A stretch of 64,000 bases of DNA from Candidatus Delongbacteria bacterium (GTDB lineage Bacteria; CAIWAD01). The notes under the pieces were generated by a model. That model was given only the letters and a program-made list of their open reading frames with translations, had not been told where the DNA came from and searched no databases. The first letter of the stretch is position 1; each line of letters opens with the position of its first letter. The translations under genes were made by a program, and so were the position numbers. This document shows positions 62,118-64,000 of the stretch, in pieces. Location: the NCBI GenBank assembly GCA_020634015.1, contig JACKCN010000002.1, forward strand, positions 186,001 to 250,000, read 5' to 3'.

Positions 62118-63478
62118 ACAATCCCTTTCTCTGCCAGGACGTATCGCCGCTGGGGATCCTGTGGACCAGTACCGATCTCGCGCACAAGTCCTCGTCCGAC
62201 CATACGGGCCAGACGTGTGCGCGTGGCTCTTGTAGACAGGCCAATGGACATGGCCACTGCACTGGTGGCTTGCCCATTCCCATGGCCAAGGAGCTGGAGA
62301 ATCGCCTGATCGGTTTCGTCGATTGCCAGGGGGCCGATTCGGGTTGTGTGGATGGTCACCCGGAAGCGCGTGGCAAGTTCTTCGAAGATTGGTGCCGCAA
62401 GCCCGGCAGCCTGACATGTGGCCGTCATGCGTTGGATGCCACTGCCCCATTGCTCGACCAGACCCAGAGCATGAAATGTTCGACCGATCACACGATTGCG
62501 CAACTTGGAAATGCCGTGCGGAAGATCCTCGATCGTGAGCCCGAAGGGAAGCAGGCCAGGGTTCTCGACCTCAAGACGGTCATCGAAGATTGATAGCCGA
62601 ATCGGAGCACCGCGTTGTGCATAGTCCGTATGAACGACTGCATTGATCACAGACTCCCGTACTGCTTCGGGTGGCAGGGTCCAGCGGTCCGTGCGTCGAA
62701 CCGCTCCGATTTCAGCGCCGTGCCAGGCATGTTTCTCCACGAAGTGAATGGCTTCCTCCACTGCCCTCACCGGCATGGAGCGGATCTCGACGCGATCGAG
62801 GATGTGTGTCTTGTCTATGCCCGCGAAGCGCCCAGCTTGGATCCAGGCGTCCGGGAAGTGCCGCTCGCGGTCTTTGCCGAACAGGAGCATGCCGCCCACG
62901 GTTGGGACCTTGCTGCCTTGGTACTGGGTCACTAGGCGCAAAGTCTCCAGTTCGCGGCGGCCCAGATCGCGGAATGGTGCGAACGACTCAGAAGCCGCTC
63001 GGAAGTCGAGCACTTCCGGGTCAAGACCGGGCATCGGCTGTTCGTCGAATCCCTCGCCTCTCGCGAAGCGGCGCATTTCCTCGATCAGTTCGGCGTCAGC
63101 ACGGCGGTTGGTTGAACCAACCCGGACATATACCCCGCCGACTGGACCCTCCTTGGCGAGATAGTGGGGGCGACTCTGACTCGGATGAACTTGCAATGCC
63201 AGAACGTGCGTTCGCCGCCAGGAAATGATCTCGATCTCCGGCACGAGCCGGGGCATGATCCGGTCGCTGATAAGATTCGCGGCACGTTCTTCGAGGTCGA
63301 GCGGATCAGATACACCGCGCACGTGCCGCGTTCTGTCTTCAACACCAATGAGAAGCGTGCCACCTGCCGTATTGGCGAAGGCCACGATCGCCTTCATGAC
63401 CGCATCCGGCGAGGAGAGGTCACGCTTGAACTCGAGCGTTTTGCCCTCGGGGTATTTCAGAATTTCTACCAAGTCCAT
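62114..63478 (-). CDS. AlbA_2 / ATPase-like transcriptional regulator with winged helix
   Basis: 454 residues. N-terminal AlbA_2 (Schlafen-like) domain 'GKTLEFKRDLSSPDAVMKAI' and 'FANTAGGTLLIGVEDRT'. The central GHKL-type ATPase-like domain has 'EAVRESVINAVVHTDYAQRG', 'RLSIFDDRLEVENPG' and 'GLVEQWGSGIQRM'. The C-terminal winged helix is 'AVAMSIGLSTRATRTRLARM'. First gene of the defence operon, overlapping hsdR by ATGA. Genes of this type often precede type I R-M systems and are thought to regulate them. The ATG follows a strong promoter carrying an inverted repeat that this protein may bind. Confidence 0.88.
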   Translation of the reverse strand: MDLVEILKYPEGKTLEFKRDLSSPDAVMKAIVAFANTAGGTLLIGVEDRTRHVRGVSDPLDLEERAANLISDRIMPRLVPEIEIISWRRTHVLALQVHPSQSRPHYLAKEGPVGGVYVRVGSTNRRADAELIEEMRRFARGEGFDEQPMPGLDPEVLDFRAASESFAPFRDLGRRELETLRLVTQYQGSKVPTVGGMLLFGKDRERHFPDAWIQAGRFAGIDKTHILDRVEIRSMPVRAVEEAIHFVEKHAWHGAEIGAVRRTDRWTLPPEAVRESVINAVVHTDYAQRGAPIRLSIFDDRLEVENPGLLPFGLTIEDLPHGISKLRNRVIGRTFHALGLVEQWGSGIQRMTATCQAAGLAAPIFEELATRFRVTIHTTRIGPLAIDETDQAILQLLGHGNGQATSAVAMSIGLSTRATRTRLARMVGRGLVREIGTGPQDPQRRYVLAEKGIV

Positions 63479-63488
63479 GATGCTCGGC

Positions 63489-63518
63489 AATATACTCGGA
63501 AGCGGCATCCAGAGTCAA
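63489..63518 (-). promoter_or_regulatory. Promoter of the defence operon
   Basis: Minus strand: TTGACT (63513-63518), 18-nt spacer, TATATT (63489-63494). Near-consensus boxes with the gene start about 10 bp downstream of the -10, so the leader is very short. Confidence 0.75.
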
Positions 63519-63528
63519 GCTTCCGAGT
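63494..63528. promoter_or_regulatory. 10-bp inverted repeat spanning the defence-operon promoter
   Basis: Arms at 63494-63503 and 63519-63528 (ACTCGGAAGC / GCTTCCGAGT) are perfectly complementary. Their centres are 25 bp apart, a little over two helical turns. One arm abuts the -10 box, the other lies just upstream of the -35. This is typical of a cooperative repressor site. Confidence 0.75.
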
Positions 63529-63807
63529 CTGGCAGCGCGCACTGATTGATAGTTGCTGGATCATGGTTCGTGGGGATAACAAGGGGCAGGGAAATGCACT
63601 CGTGCGGTGCAAGCCCTCGGGGTCCCCATGCCGGTCATCCCATTATGCGGTATGGCACGAGAGAGGCGGCGTCAATTGGGGTGGGGCTTGCTTCTTTCGG
63701 GGCTTGGTGGTATGCTTGCGGTCTCTTTTCCCGGGAACCGTTCGGTCCTGGCCAAAGCTGGCAGCATGCCGCGAACTGGCCATGGAACGGGTCGATTTCC
63801 GCTAGAC
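63529..63807. other. Intergenic region between the defence operon and tRNA-Val
   Basis: No recognisable gene; the open frames across it lack start signals. A weak promoter for the tRNA may be TTGCTT (63688-63693) with TATGCT (63711-63716), 17-nt spacing. Confidence 0.45.
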
Positions 63808-63881
63808 GGGTGATTAGCTCAGTTGGTTAGAGCGCTTGTATGACACGCAAGAGGTCACTGGTTCGATTCCAGTATCGCCCA
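63808..63881 (+). tRNA. tRNA-Val (anticodon GAC)
   Basis: 74 nt fold cleanly: acceptor GGGTGAT/ATCGCCC with one G-U, D-arm GCTC...GAGC, anticodon stem CTTGT/GCAAG with 7-nt loop ATGACAC (anticodon GAC), T-arm ACTGG-TTCGATT-CCAGT, and discriminator A. The 3' CCA is not encoded (TCA follows). Confidence 0.96.
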
Positions 63882-63967
63882 TCACGAACCGCGCAAGTGG
63901 TTTGATTTCATAGGGATGCCCGTTCGAGCGCACGCGCGTTCCCGCACCATCTCGGAGGCGTTGATCC

Positions 63968-64000
63968 ATGATCACGCTACGCTTTCCGGATGGGTCCACC
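63968..64000 (+). CDS. thrS: Threonyl-tRNA synthetase, first codons only
   Basis: Only 11 codons are inside the window: MITLRFPDGST, the typical start of the TGS domain of bacterial ThrRS. GGAGG lies about ten bases before ATG 63968. The short visible length limits certainty. Placement after a tRNA gene is plausible for housekeeping chromosome and suggests the island ends before the tRNA. Confidence 0.7.
   Translation, partial: MITLRFPDGST

Noticed and set aside
63164..63805. 213-codon plus-strand frame reaching the tRNA
   Set aside because: Half of it is antisense to the AlbA_2 gene and the translation has no domain.
63808..63881. Integrative element inserted at the 3' end of tRNA-Val
   Set aside because: The sequence after the tRNA goes directly to thrS and no direct repeat of the tRNA end or integrase is seen. 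The XerD at 26458-27405 is a housekeeping recombinase far away.

Overview
The window looks like a chromosomal segment of a GC-rich, Gram-negative, probably FCB-superphylum bacterium (Fibrobacteres/Bacteroidetes side; lineages such as Delongbacteria or Eisenbacteria would fit). The grounds are two secreted proteins that end in the 'PNPFNPST' sorting/FlgD-like tail typical of that group, outer-membrane lipoproteins, RND pumps, a glutaminyl-tRNA synthetase and a chemoreceptor. The phylum is an inference. Start and stop codons very often overlap as ATGA, so operons can be read directly.

Layout. 1-3104 (-): a four-gene operon, DUF2878 - DUF1295 - FAD amine-oxidase-like - DUF1365 (cut by the window edge), behind a palindromic operator. 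3481-8558 (+): a lipoprotein, glnS, a chemoreceptor with a Cys-cluster PAS domain, and a thiamine-binding protein. 8624-15532: a secreted protein with a sorting tail, a divergent POT peptide transporter, two acetyltransferases, and an SPFH/NfeD pair. 15533-20252: an 18-G tract followed by a visibly AT-richer block with four head-to-tail paralogous secreted-protein genes, two intact and two frameshifted. 20253-23485 (-): DinB-like proteins, a chromate transporter and a DUF3147 gene with an internal deletion. 23803-27405 (+): glutaredoxin, NUDIX, recJ, xerD. 27594-30745 (-): a VIT/vWA secreted protein and a methyltransferase.

30896-37038: an SOS-type mutagenesis locus. A near-consensus promoter whose -10 box is enclosed by a LexA-like palindrome drives an ImuB-like Y-family protein. 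dnaE2 follows, flanked on both sides by arrays of the same 36-bp repeat (17 and 19 units) in opposite orientation. This is the most unusual structure in the window.

37649-45484 (+): an RND efflux adaptor and two permeases. 45698-54046 (+): a coupled four-gene membrane cassette (DUF6754 type) running directly into dTDP-glucose 4,6-dehydratase, an SLBB export protein and a polyprenyl glycosylphosphotransferase, i.e. surface polysaccharide. 54409-63478 (-): a six-gene defence operon made of an AlbA_2/winged-helix regulator, hsdR, hsdS, an AAA ATPase, a DUF4276 TOPRIM-like protein and hsdM, all joined by 4-bp overlaps. The ATPase/TOPRIM pair is inserted inside the type I restriction operon. The promoter carries a 10-bp inverted repeat. 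The window closes with tRNA-Val(GAC) and the first codons of thrS.

All calls come from reading sequence and translations; no database search or structure prediction was run.
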